Assembly: GCA_937923405.1 (NCBI GenBank)
Contig: CALDUY010000016.1
Coordinates: 1-47,990, forward strand
Length of the DNA: 47,990 nucleotides
Direction: 5' to 3'
Source of the DNA: an uncultured Gemmataceae bacterium
Lineage (GTDB): Bacteria; Planctomycetota; Planctomycetia; Gemmatales; Gemmataceae
Below, in pieces: positions 16,329 to 25,081 of this stretch (its first letter is position 1; each line of letters starts with the position of its first letter). The notes under the pieces are model-generated. The model saw nothing but the letters and a program-made list of their open reading frames with translations, searched no databases and was not told the DNA's origin. The position numbers were made by a program, and so were the translations under genes.

Positions 16329-18608
16329 TCAGATCAGCCGCAGATTGAACACGTCATTGACGGTTCGCCAGGCCCATTGCAGGCAGGTCTCGGGTTGCAG
16401 ATAGATTTTTACCTGAGCTTTGGCTCCTACCGTGATCGCTGGATCGGGATTGTGGATGTTGAGATAGACCAGATAATGCTGAGTCTGAGGCACCAATCCC
16501 TGAGAGTGCTGATTCGGTGGTTGCACCGCGACGGGGCCATTGGCTCGATTGGAGAGCAAGTAGGGGATGTATTTTGCCTCGGATTCGTCGAGGCGATCAA
16601 TCGAGCCACGCCAAGTGCTGCTGTCGAGACCATGCACCCGCAGGTTGACCCAGAGTTCCTCGTTGCCGCCCGTCTCCCGATTTTTGAGTTGCAACGCTTT
16701 GTAATCGCGAGCTAAGCGGTTGTAGTCGGAAGTGGTCAGCGGCATGCATAAACGAATCATTCCCTCTTCATGGATGGAGATGATCGGTTGAGCTTGCTGT
16801 TGTTCCCTGGCTCCCTCAAACATCTTGCCGATGTCTTCAATGCGTGGTGCAGTGCCGACGATGCCATCACGCGGGGCTAGGATAATTAGGTCTTCGCCCA
16901 TCACGCGCAGCAGGGTGTTCAAGGTCGCCTGAGCAAGGTCTCGCTTGCCGATGGTGCGGATGATCTCTTCCGAGATTTGCCGCTGCTCGCGAGGATCATT
17001 GCTGTCGTTCTTCTGTTTCTCCAGGCTCTTGAGATAATCGACGGAGTTTTGCAACTCGGCCCGAGTCTGAGCGACACGTTCTTCCAACTCCGGGTCACGG
17101 AAGACGGCCAGGATTTGCCCTCGGGTCACATGGTCTCCCGGTGCCACCTTCAGTTCGGACAATAGCGAGGTACGACGTAGCACAATCTGGGAGCTGTGTT
17201 CCGGATGAGCCTGCACCAAAGCCAGGCCGCGAAGACGGCTGATCGGCACGGGAACAAAGGCGAGAAACAAGAAAATCAACACCAGCACGGTGCTGGAAAT
17301 TAACACGCGCGATCGTTTCATATCCGGGAGTCTCCCTCGGCGGTGAATGCCTTTGAACAGCCGCCACGTTGGCCAAACCGTCATCGAGAGGATGGCAGCC
17401 AACGTCAGGGCGTTGCCCACCACTTCCAGTTTGTAAGGTCGCAGGAAGGTGTAGAACAAATAGAGAATGCTGAACGTCACCAGCCAGCGATACAGGTAGC
17501 TGATTATCGCGTAGCTGATGAAGAGGATCTTACGCCACAATTCCATGTACTCTTCGGGCGGCACTTCGATGCCCAGGCAGTGTTCCTGAACGACGTGCTT
17601 CAGGTAGCGGTTCGACTTCTCGCGAAGGTTGGGAATTTCGAGCCAGTCCGCTAGCACATAGTAACCGTCGAAACGCATCAGTGGATTGGCGTTGAACACC
17701 ACCGTGCTGATCGAGCAGACGATCATTAGACTCAACGAGAGGTTGTGGATAAACGGCTGTGTCGGTGTGTTCCACCAAACGAAGGTGGCGATGGCGGCGA
17801 TGACCAATTCGACGTAGATCCCCGCCGCGCTGATGATGATGCGGTGCCACTTGTTCGGCAGAATCCAGGCATCAGAGACGTTGCAGTACAGCGCGGGCGA
17901 GAAGCACATCAGCAGGAAACCCATTTCGTGGACTTCCCCGCCGAAGTAACGACAACTCAACCCGTGGCCGAATTCGTGGATCACCTTGACCACGCCTAGG
18001 GCGATCCACAGATAGATGGCAGTCTTAAAACTGAAGAATTCATGGTAGCTGGGCAACTTGGCTAGGAAGGTGTCGAAGTGGGTGGCAACGAGCAAGATAG
18101 CCCCAGCCATCAGACCGCACGAGAGCAGAAAGAACCACCAGGAGAAGATCCACCAGACATAGCGGATCATAACCTTAAGAATCCATTCCGGATCGAAAAT
18201 GGGAATCTTGATGTAGAGGATATTTGACAGCGTCTGCAACCACTCCTGTCGGCGACGCTTGCCTCGTCGCTCAAAAAGCTGCTTGCCTGCTTTGGGCGAG
18301 TCGCTAATCGCCAGCCCTGCGGTTAACAGCTGCTGGGCGAATCCTTCGAGATCCTCCAGTCGTAGCCGTTCGGGACGGTATTCCTTTTCGTAGGCTTTCT
18401 GCGCTTCTTCTAGAGTGTGCTTGCCGTCGAGAAACTGTAGTAAGAAATGTTCGTTGTCCTTCAAGCGATAGTAACGCAGACTGACGGGATCTTTGACGAC
18501 GTAAAAGGTTCGGCCCTCGTACTTGTGTGATTCGATGTTGAGATCCTTCCGCAAGCGAATGCGTAGGGACTTTCTACGTTCGAGGTCAGCGGCAGGAGCG
18601 GCGCTCAT
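16329..18608 (-). CDS. PqqD-like / M50 site-2 protease / HlyD adaptor fusion
   Basis: A 759-residue membrane protein. Residues 30-105 (YYRLKDNEHFLLQFLDGKHT, LEDLEGFAQQLLTAGLA) look like a PqqD-type small winged domain. Residues 150-460 are a multi-pass M50 metalloprotease with HEFGH (His211, Glu212, His215) and the second site NANPLMRFDGYY (Asp314). From about 470 onward there is a periplasmic HlyD/biotin-lipoyl adaptor (LKVAPGDHVTRGQILAVF, then a coiled hairpin, then IILAPRDGIVGT, and a barrel ending in ITVGAKAQVKIYLQ). It resembles 'peptide zinc metalloprotease' proteins of the YydH/COG1994 type. It is the last gene of a three-gene operon in which every product has an adaptor domain. A likely role is intramembrane cleavage coupled to export of a peptide or protein; the substrate is unknown. 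Confidence 0.88.
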   Translation of the reverse strand: MSAAPAADLERRKSLRIRLRKDLNIESHKYEGRTFYVVKDPVSLRYYRLKDNEHFLLQFLDGKHTLEEAQKAYEKEYRPERLRLEDLEGFAQQLLTAGLAISDSPKAGKQLFERRGKRRRQEWLQTLSNILYIKIPIFDPEWILKVMIRYVWWIFSWWFFLLSCGLMAGAILLVATHFDTFLAKLPSYHEFFSFKTAIYLWIALGVVKVIHEFGHGLSCRYFGGEVHEMGFLLMCFSPALYCNVSDAWILPNKWHRIIISAAGIYVELVIAAIATFVWWNTPTQPFIHNLSLSLMIVCSISTVVFNANPLMRFDGYYVLADWLEIPNLREKSNRYLKHVVQEHCLGIEVPPEEYMELWRKILFISYAIISYLYRWLVTFSILYLFYTFLRPYKLEVVGNALTLAAILSMTVWPTWRLFKGIHRRGRLPDMKRSRVLISSTVLVLIFLFLAFVPVPISRLRGLALVQAHPEHSSQIVLRRTSLLSELKVAPGDHVTRGQILAVFRDPELEERVAQTRAELQNSVDYLKSLEKQKNDSNDPREQRQISEEIIRTIGKRDLAQATLNTLLRVMGEDLIILAPRDGIVGTAPRIEDIGKMFEGAREQQQAQPIISIHEEGMIRLCMPLTTSDYNRLARDYKALQLKNRETGGNEELWVNLRVHGLDSSTWRGSIDRLDESEAKYIPYLLSNRANGPVAVQPPNQHSQGLVPQTQHYLVYLNIHNPDPAITVGAKAQVKIYLQPETCLQWAWRTVNDVFNLRLI

Positions 18609-18670
18609 CGGTAGCTCTCATCGGTTGGCGATTATGGTTGGGGTGACTTCCCCTCACCCCTCACCCCTAA

Positions 18671-18695
18671 CCCCTCTCCCCATCGGGGAGAGGGG
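18671..18695. repeat. Perfect 11-bp palindrome of the CCCTCTCCCC family
   Basis: CCCCTCTCCCC, loop ATC, GGGGAGAGGGG, followed at 18711-18728 by a second partial copy (CCCCCCAGTGGGGAGAG). It lies in the 168-bp space between two operon genes. Related palindromes occur at 31361-31385 and at the right edge of the window. It is likely a dispersed repeat that may act as an mRNA-processing or stability hairpin. Confidence 0.75.
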
Positions 18696-18776
18696 AACTT
18701 GGCACGGTCATTCCCCCCAGTGGGGAGAGGAGCATTTGTCGGTGAATTTGCCTCCTCGGGCAAACAAAAGCGCTAC

Positions 18777-21128
18777 TTATCGCGGGCGAGGTGGAACGAC
18801 AATACTGGCCGCCGAGCCGGGGTTCACGCCCTCCGGCGCGTCGGTGATCGTCGCTCGAACTGTGACCGATCGCAGACCACTGTCCAGGTTTTCTTCGACG
18901 TAAGTCAGCTGTCCCTCGGACGGTTTCTCGGCTTCCTCCGCCCGAGGTAATTGCCAGACTAGCACGCGATGATCGGTCGTGCCGGTGACGGCAAACTCTC
19001 CCTTGGGATCGAACGCGCCACAGGTCACAGTGCCGGTCGACCAGAGGAACTGGCGGAGTTCAGCGGCACGGGCCGACTTGGAGGGGGCCCGCCAAAGCTG
19101 CAAGCGACCCGGACCGTTGCCGTTGGTCAATATCGTGTTCCCATCGGGCGAGAACAAAGCCATCGTCGAAAATGCCCCTGCGGTTCCGTGGTTGACGATC
19201 GTGCTTTTCAGCTGATGGGTGTCCAAGGAGTAAACTCGCAATTCGCGTTCGCCATCGACCAGGATGGTGTTGTCTTTGGGATTGATGCTGAGGGTGGCAA
19301 CTTCGTCAGAGCGGCCCGGCAGTTCCTCTGCCGACCATTTACCATCCTTTTTCTCCCAGATCTTGAGCGACTTGCCGCGGCTCGCCGAGACCACCTTGCC
19401 ACCTGGAGCAAAGGCGATCCAGGTGATGTGGGCGTTGTGGGCGTCCTTAATACTCTCGATTTTCTCGCCGGATGGCAGACTCCAGAAAATGATCGAGCGG
19501 TCCTCACCGCCTGTCGCTGCGAGCGTGCCTTCGGAGTTGACCGCGATCACATTGACTGGGCCGAGATGCCGAGCGCGGTCGTCGCCTTTGCCGCACAGCA
19601 CGGGTTCGGAGTTGGTATTCAGGTCCGAGAGATTGAAGATCCGAACCTGTCCACGAGACGTCGCGGTCAATAGCAGGTTATGCTTGGCTCCGCGGGTCGT
19701 GGTGGCCACCGCCCGGATCGGTGCGCCATGACTGAGACGGAACTTATCGTTCCAGCGATCTTCGCCGATGATGCGCTCCCAGATGCGGACTGTGCCCTCT
19801 TCGCCACCCGAAACAATGCGCGGTAACTCTTCTCCCGTCACCGCTATACAAGTAACCTCCTGAGCATGGCCGGGGAGGACGGCCATCGGTGGGACGGGGC
19901 GAGTGATCTCGACGTACACGCGAGTCAACTCGTCGGCCTGCTTCCGTTTGGCGTTGGCCTCGTTGGGATTAGTTGCCTCGATTTGTTTGGCCTCCAGTCG
20001 CAGGGCTTCGGCGCGACGCACGCGCTGTTGCAGTGGCAGGGCGTCTTGCACTTCGATCTGAGCTTCAACGCGGAGCTGCTTGGTGTTTTGTAATTGCAGC
20101 ACAGCTTCGAGTTGCTTGACCGCCTCGCCCTGCTGTTTGTAGATCGAACGGATGCGGCCACTGATCGGAGCCTTGATGAAGTACAGATCGAGCGTAGTCC
20201 AGGCCGCCGACAGTTCTTGTTGGGCCTTGATGACCGCTGCCGCCTTGGCCACTTCCTCAGCGGCGTAGCGTTCCACGGTCACGACGGCGGCATAATAATC
20301 ATCGTCGGAAACCGACCCGCGCATCTTCTGACGTGAGCCTTTCATGGCCATTTCACGACGCATCGCCTCAGCTTTGAGCGAGGCAGCGGATTTGACCTCA
20401 GCGGCGGCGGCCTCGACTTGGGCTTGTTTGATGCCTAGCTCTTCAAAGGCCACCGCGGGATTGATGACGCCGATCATCTGGCCTGCTTCGACGTAGTCAT
20501 CTTCTGAGAGCCGACGGAATTTGATCGGCAGGCGAATGATCTTCGTCGTGCCCGGTTCAAGGCGATCTCCTGGTCGAGGCAGACGATACCAACGTCCAGC
20601 CTCGTTCGCCCCCGCATCAGGATCCTTGAAGGGTTCTGCTAAAACCTGCCGAGCCAGGCCGAACTCTTTGTCTTGCGCAATCAGTTTGTCGTCGCCCGGC
20701 CTCCAGGGAACCACTAGGAGCGGTACTCGGCGCATCTCCAGCTTATCCTTGGGTACAAACTCGCTCTCCGGCACGGGCGTGGCCAGGAGCGAGAGTTTCC
20801 CTTCGCGTTCGCTGGGAACTTCTCGGCGTTCGAGCGGAAGCACTCGACCTCCTTGCAGAATCAATGGCAGCGAAGCTCCGGTTTCGCCCGATTCGGTGAT
20901 GCGAACTGGGGCGTCGAAGAAACGCCCGGTCGACGGGACCACCGGAGCAGGCTCTTGCTCCTCGCGAGCATTATTATCGCTGTTGGCGTCTGCTTCACGA
21001 TGGGCGACCTGGGCCGCCAGTTTTTTTCCACTCACCGGTTTCACCCACTGAAACCGATCGCTGGCCAAGACGATGGCAGCGGCGGAACCCACCGCGAGCA
21101 GTACACAGATTCCGAAGAAGCGTAACAT
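18777..21128 (-). CDS. HlyD-type periplasmic adaptor with an inserted seven-bladed WD40 propeller
   Basis: A 783-residue protein. Residues 1-22 are a membrane anchor/signal. Around 205-225 is the first lipoyl half (YVEAGQMIGVINP), 226-315 an Ala/Glu-rich coiled hairpin, 316-350 the second lipoyl half (IKAPISGRIRSIYKQQGEAV), and 351-370 the start of the barrel (LRVEAQIEV). Residues 419-727 form seven WD40 blades, starting near 421, 467, 521, 564, 608, 651 and 699, each ending in a V-x-I/V-W/F/Y type strand. After the propeller, 741-778 return to a barrel strand (SVTVRATITDAPEGVNPG). The propeller is therefore inserted inside the adaptor rather than appended. A good GGGAGA ribosome site precedes the ATG. 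It is the middle gene of the operon and probably a periplasmic scaffold. Confidence 0.9.
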   Translation of the reverse strand: MLRFFGICVLLAVGSAAAIVLASDRFQWVKPVSGKKLAAQVAHREADANSDNNAREEQEPAPVVPSTGRFFDAPVRITESGETGASLPLILQGGRVLPLERREVPSEREGKLSLLATPVPESEFVPKDKLEMRRVPLLVVPWRPGDDKLIAQDKEFGLARQVLAEPFKDPDAGANEAGRWYRLPRPGDRLEPGTTKIIRLPIKFRRLSEDDYVEAGQMIGVINPAVAFEELGIKQAQVEAAAAEVKSAASLKAEAMRREMAMKGSRQKMRGSVSDDDYYAAVVTVERYAAEEVAKAAAVIKAQQELSAAWTTLDLYFIKAPISGRIRSIYKQQGEAVKQLEAVLQLQNTKQLRVEAQIEVQDALPLQQRVRRAEALRLEAKQIEATNPNEANAKRKQADELTRVYVEITRPVPPMAVLPGHAQEVTCIAVTGEELPRIVSGGEEGTVRIWERIIGEDRWNDKFRLSHGAPIRAVATTTRGAKHNLLLTATSRGQVRIFNLSDLNTNSEPVLCGKGDDRARHLGPVNVIAVNSEGTLAATGGEDRSIIFWSLPSGEKIESIKDAHNAHITWIAFAPGGKVVSASRGKSLKIWEKKDGKWSAEELPGRSDEVATLSINPKDNTILVDGERELRVYSLDTHQLKSTIVNHGTAGAFSTMALFSPDGNTILTNGNGPGRLQLWRAPSKSARAAELRQFLWSTGTVTCGAFDPKGEFAVTGTTDHRVLVWQLPRAEEAEKPSEGQLTYVEENLDSGLRSVTVRATITDAPEGVNPGSAASIVVPPRPR

Positions 21129-21321
21129 GGGCCGTTCTCCCTACCAGTTGATCGCTGCCGTGTTTGACCGCCGGAGCGGCTCGGCTGTTGTGTCGTTGGT
21201 GCCAAGTCGCCATCTCACTGCCAAAGTTGCAGCAGAATGGCTTGGTTTGTTCGCTGGTGCAATCAGTGCGCCGAAGGTCGTCGAACTACCACGGTAGCCC
21301 GATGAGCCTTCGGCCTCAGCC

Positions 21322-23478
21322 TCAGAAGAGGTAGAAGATTACCTTTTCGTAGATAAACTCATACACGCCATAGAACAGGGCGTAGCCGGCACGATCCTTA
21401 CCACAGAGTACCTTGCCACGGACCTCAGTTCCGCTAACCAAGACATCGCGACTGACCCGATAATCCTCGGGAATGCGTCCGTCTTCGATGTCCACGTAAG
21501 CCAGCACGAATGGTTCGGGATCAGCGGAGTCCTCCATATTCGGGGTCGCCTCACCGGCGATGCGATCCTTACGCAGAACCGCCATATACTTGGTGGTTGA
21601 AGATCCCAAAAGGATGAATTCGACCATCAGGATGTCGTCGTCAGGGTCTCCTTTTTTTCGCTCAAAGCCGCGAAGAATCTGCCCGATGTGTTTCTGCGGA
21701 ATGCGAAGCTCGATCTCCTGTGGTCCTTTCTTGACGCCCAGCCGCATGATTGGTTCGTTGGGCCGAACTTCGCTGTTGAGTTTCTCCTGGAAGTTGCTGG
21801 TTAAGACTAGCCACTCGCGTTCATTCACTTTACGGATCTCTTCCGACGACATTTTTGGGGCCAGCAGTTGAAATTCGCCGGGCTTCATCCGATTCATGTT
21901 CGTTCGCTTGACGAGTTCTTCGATCTCGAAGCGTTTGGCGAACTGCTCGGCGCGGCGGAGACTGGCTTGGTTCCGCTTGGTCGTTCGGTCCGATTCCAGT
22001 ACATCGCGCTGAATCTCGGCTTCCAGCGCGTTGGCCTGAAACTCAGCGGCTTCCATCTCAGTGCGTAGCTGCATGTACTTGGCATACAGTGAGGCGTCGT
22101 ACATCACCGCCAGCACCTGATTCTCGCGGACGACGGCGTTGGGCTTGACCTCAAACTGGATGATGGTGCCTGGGTTTGGGGCGTAGACTGTTCGCCGAAC
22201 CACCGGCAGCACTTTGCCAGTCACTTCCATTTTCAGTTCGTAGGGCAAGGCGTAGAGGCATGCCCCGATGATACTGACAGCTAGCACGCAGAGCAGAATG
22301 ATTGCTTTGGTTTTTCCGCCGAGGCCTTCTTGGAGCCTGGCCAGCGGTCCCCAGATGAATCGCATTGGAATGCGGCGATGCTCGACCGCGTTGAACAACG
22401 CCGAGGAAGCGTGTTTGGCGATGATATCGAGACGTGCTAGGACCTGCTGCTGATCGGCAGGCGTTTCAAAACACTCCATGACCAAAGCAGAACGAGGCGG
22501 GAGCTTCGGCTTAGTTTTGCCGTCTCCTTCGCGTTCGTCGGTGAGCGGCAAGATAACCAGTAACTTGCTGTGTGCCTCGCTGAGGTAGTCGTCCAGGGCT
22601 TTCAGCACCTTGGGAGGTAGACTATCGTCGCGTGTGCCATCGAAGACGAGTTTTTCGCCCCACGTCAGGACTTCCCCGCACAGTTTTCGCATGTAGCGGA
22701 TCAGATTGGAGCGATGTTCGACAATGTCGGTGCCGGACACGGCCTCGATCCTGGTTTTCTCGCCGCCACGTCGAATCGCCACGCTGACTCGATCGCAGTC
22801 GATGAGGCGTCGCCCCTCGTTGGCCACCTGGATAGCGACCTCAGTTGGGTTCAGACTGGTGTGGATATTTCGCGCAAAGGCTTCGAGTTGGGTCCAGAGG
22901 GCCTGTTGTCCGGTGAGGGCATTGACCATCTGGTTCCGCTGATAACGACTGGCGTTCTCGGCCATCAGGGCCATGTACTGCAGGAAGCCCGGGATGGCGT
23001 TGTGTGGCCGATTGGCTCCCTGGAGTACCTCGATCAGGCCGATTACTTGTTCTTGCTGTCGAATCGGCACAACGAGCAACAGACAGCTGGTCGGATTGCC
23101 TGGAGCGGGTTTGCCCGGCTCGGATGGACCAATCGAGCTATTAGGGGGTAGATGAAGTGGTTGACCCTGGGAGAAGGCAACGCGAAGCAGGCCGATGTGA
23201 CTGGCGTGAGCGTCTTCGTTGCTGCCATCAAGACCGAACTGTTGCAAGTTGACCTGGAATTGCTGCTGGAGGTTGCCCTGAGGAGTACGAATCCAGACGG
23301 CTCCACCGACGGCCGCCAGGGCTTCGAGCAGGTTTTGCATCATCTCCTGATAGAAGGTGTTCGGGGGGACGCCGCTTTCAGAGAGCCGGGCGATGTGTTC
23401 GAGCCGCTGGCTCAGACGCCGGCGCTCCTGCTCGATCATCTGCTGGTTGGCCGTGCGTGGGTCGGGTCCAGCGCTCAT
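21322..23478 (-). CDS. GAF-GAF-transmembrane-HlyD adaptor protein
   Basis: A 718-residue protein from the ATG at 23478, chosen over 23505 because AGGAGGT lies 9 nt upstream. The N-terminal half is soluble and looks like two GAF domains (about 30-180 with CLLLVVPIRQQEQVIGLIEVL; about 200-365 with CDRVSVAIRRGGEKTRIEAVSG and ALVMECFE). One transmembrane helix follows (391-412). The C-terminal half is a HlyD adaptor: VYAPNPGTIIQFEVKPNAVV, a helical hairpin (460-525) and a late barrel with GTEVRGKVLCG. Cytosolic GAF domains and a periplasmic adaptor are thus joined across the membrane. It is the first gene of the three-gene operon. It may sense a small molecule and control the export or protease complex; the GAF ligand is unknown. 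Confidence 0.87.
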   Translation of the reverse strand: MSAGPDPRTANQQMIEQERRRLSQRLEHIARLSESGVPPNTFYQEMMQNLLEALAAVGGAVWIRTPQGNLQQQFQVNLQQFGLDGSNEDAHASHIGLLRVAFSQGQPLHLPPNSSIGPSEPGKPAPGNPTSCLLLVVPIRQQEQVIGLIEVLQGANRPHNAIPGFLQYMALMAENASRYQRNQMVNALTGQQALWTQLEAFARNIHTSLNPTEVAIQVANEGRRLIDCDRVSVAIRRGGEKTRIEAVSGTDIVEHRSNLIRYMRKLCGEVLTWGEKLVFDGTRDDSLPPKVLKALDDYLSEAHSKLLVILPLTDEREGDGKTKPKLPPRSALVMECFETPADQQQVLARLDIIAKHASSALFNAVEHRRIPMRFIWGPLARLQEGLGGKTKAIILLCVLAVSIIGACLYALPYELKMEVTGKVLPVVRRTVYAPNPGTIIQFEVKPNAVVRENQVLAVMYDASLYAKYMQLRTEMEAAEFQANALEAEIQRDVLESDRTTKRNQASLRRAEQFAKRFEIEELVKRTNMNRMKPGEFQLLAPKMSSEEIRKVNEREWLVLTSNFQEKLNSEVRPNEPIMRLGVKKGPQEIELRIPQKHIGQILRGFERKKGDPDDDILMVEFILLGSSTTKYMAVLRKDRIAGEATPNMEDSADPEPFVLAYVDIEDGRIPEDYRVSRDVLVSGTEVRGKVLCGKDRAGYALFYGVYEFIYEKVIFYLF

Positions 23479-23640
23479 GACTGGGATACCTCCTGAGAAG
23501 AACATCGGAGTAGGCGACGCGGGGAACTAGACCAAGCCAGCATCAGCATACACCCCACGACGCGCGAAGTACAAGATTGTACGCAGAGGAAGTGGCCGAT
23601 GGCGCGATTCTGGAGAAAATCTGCTCGCTTTTCGCAAGTC

Positions 23641-23994
23641 TCAGGCCGCGAATCGCCGTTTTCTTGCTTCATGCCAGACAATCTGGTGCATCAACAACCA
23701 CGGTTCCATCGGTCCATCCGGCAGCGGCCAATCGAACCGTTCGCTGGCTGCCAACTGCATCGCCCCAGCTCGATCGCCACTCAGCGCCCACAAGAAAACA
23801 AATCGGCTCAAGGCCCGTCCTAGCTTGCGAAGTCGTTGAACTTCCGCCAGAGCTTCTTCGTAATCGAGTCGTGGATGCAGCGCTTCTGCCTCTTCCACTA
23901 ACCATTCGATGAGGACACGAGCCTCGGCATCTCCTAAATTCCGGGTTAATCCTTCATCGTCGAGAATTGGATTGAGAACGGCTCTCGCCAGCAT
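23641..23994 (-). CDS. Hypothetical planctomycete protein
   Basis: A 117-residue protein from the ATG at 23994 (MLARAVLNPILDDEG), supported by GGGGAGGA 6 nt upstream; a longer frame to 24057 starts with basic, unlikely sequence. It is largely helical, with an acidic-amphipathic stretch (VLIEWLVEEAEAL, DYEEALAEVQRLRKLGRAL) and a Trp-rich tail (PWLLMHQIVWHEARKRRF). No catalytic motif, signal peptide or membrane segment is visible. It stands alone between the HlyD operon and the tRNA gene. Function unknown. Confidence 0.6.
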   Translation of the reverse strand: MLARAVLNPILDDEGLTRNLGDAEARVLIEWLVEEAEALHPRLDYEEALAEVQRLRKLGRALSRFVFLWALSGDRAGAMQLAASERFDWPLPDGPMEPWLLMHQIVWHEARKRRFAA

Positions 23995-24234
23995 GCCACA
24001 TCCTCCCCGCACGCTGGCGGTCCGAAGACGCCGCGTCCGTGGTTCCCCCTGGATCATCCTGTTTGGAATGTGAGTCGGGGCCTATAGCGTGGATCGGGGT
24101 TCGTCGCAATGGCATTCCGGAGTAGGTTTCAACTGGCAATGACGGCAGAGAATAGGCGGAGTTCAGGCAGTGCAGAGACAAGCCAACCGAACCGTTGTTC
24201 GTCTCAGTCGGCGAATCAGGACTAGATCTTTTAG

Positions 24235-24306
24235 AGGCCCCTCCCGGATTTGAACCGGGGGATGACGGATTTGCAATCCGTTGCCTTTCCGCTTGGCTAA
24301 GGGGCC
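24235..24306 (-). tRNA. tRNA-Cys (anticodon GCA)
   Basis: Read on the minus strand the sequence folds as a full cloverleaf. The acceptor is GGCCCCT/AGGGGCC with discriminator U, the anticodon stem ACGGA/TCCGT carries the loop TTGCAAA, and the T arm is CCCGG-TTCAAAT-CCGGG. Anticodon GCA plus U73 is diagnostic for cysteine. The CCA end is not encoded. Confidence 0.95.
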
Positions 24307-24405
24307 AGATTGGTCGGGAACAAGGCTAGTCATCGGCAAAAAACCAACAAGACTTGATCTAGGGCGGTTTCCTACAACAACGGCATCGCTCCAGGAGGCT
24401 CACCG

Positions 24406-25077
24406 ATGGCATTACTACCTTGGATGCTGTATTTGTTCTGCTTTACCCCGGTTGAGGAAAAGGGGTTTGTTCCTTTGTTCGATCAGGAAGGCCCACCCAA
24501 GGGATGGAGCGTCTCGGCCTGGAATGATCTTTCCCAGCCCGGACCAAAAGATGCCGTCTGGTCGGTTCGCGAGGGCGTACTCACTTCCGGCAAAACACGC
24601 GGCAGCTGGTTGATTAGTGAGAAACAGTACGACGATTTTATCCTCGAATTTGAGATTAAACTGGAGAAACTGGGCAATAGCGGTGTGGCCCTTCGTGCCC
24701 CGAAGAAAGGAGATCCGGCCTTCGAGGGATTGGAACTTCAGATTGCCGATCTTCGCTACAACACCAACGCCAAAGACGATGAACTCACAGGAGCGATTTA
24801 CCGTTCATTAGCTCCGACGAAGCAGGTCTACAAACCGACCGAATGGAATCACGTTCGCATTGAACTGCGAGGTTCTCATCTGAAGGTGATGCTCAATGGA
24901 GAACTGATCCAAGACGCCGATCTGAGTAAACAGGAGAAGACGGCCAAGCGGCATGATGGCACAGAGGCTTCGCCGCTCAAGGACCGGCCTCGCAAAGGGC
25001 ACATTGGCTTCCAGCATTTGAGTCGCGATAGTTCGCCATTGTTGATCCGCAAAGCACGACTCCAGGAACTGCGTTGA
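24406..25077 (+). CDS. DUF1080 (3-keto-disaccharide hydrolase-like) exported protein
   Basis: A 223-residue protein with a short signal peptide (residues 1-15) and one DUF1080/LamG-like jelly-roll domain. Landmarks are FVPLFDQEGPPKGWS, WSVREGVLTSGKTRGSWLIS, YDDFILEFEIKLEKLGNSGVALRAP, LELQIAD, EWNHVRIELRGSHLKVMLNG and KGHIGFQHLSRDSSPLLIRKARLQEL. It is expected to bind or hydrolyse a sugar outside the cytoplasm; catalytic residues are not well defined for this family. CAGGAGG lies 7 nt before the ATG. It converges on the glycosyltransferase gene with only 4 bp between stops. Confidence 0.92.
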   Translation: MALLPWMLYLFCFTPVEEKGFVPLFDQEGPPKGWSVSAWNDLSQPGPKDAVWSVREGVLTSGKTRGSWLISEKQYDDFILEFEIKLEKLGNSGVALRAPKKGDPAFEGLELQIADLRYNTNAKDDELTGAIYRSLAPTKQVYKPTEWNHVRIELRGSHLKVMLNGELIQDADLSKQEKTAKRHDGTEASPLKDRPRKGHIGFQHLSRDSSPLLIRKARLQELR

Positions 25078-25081
25078 GCGA

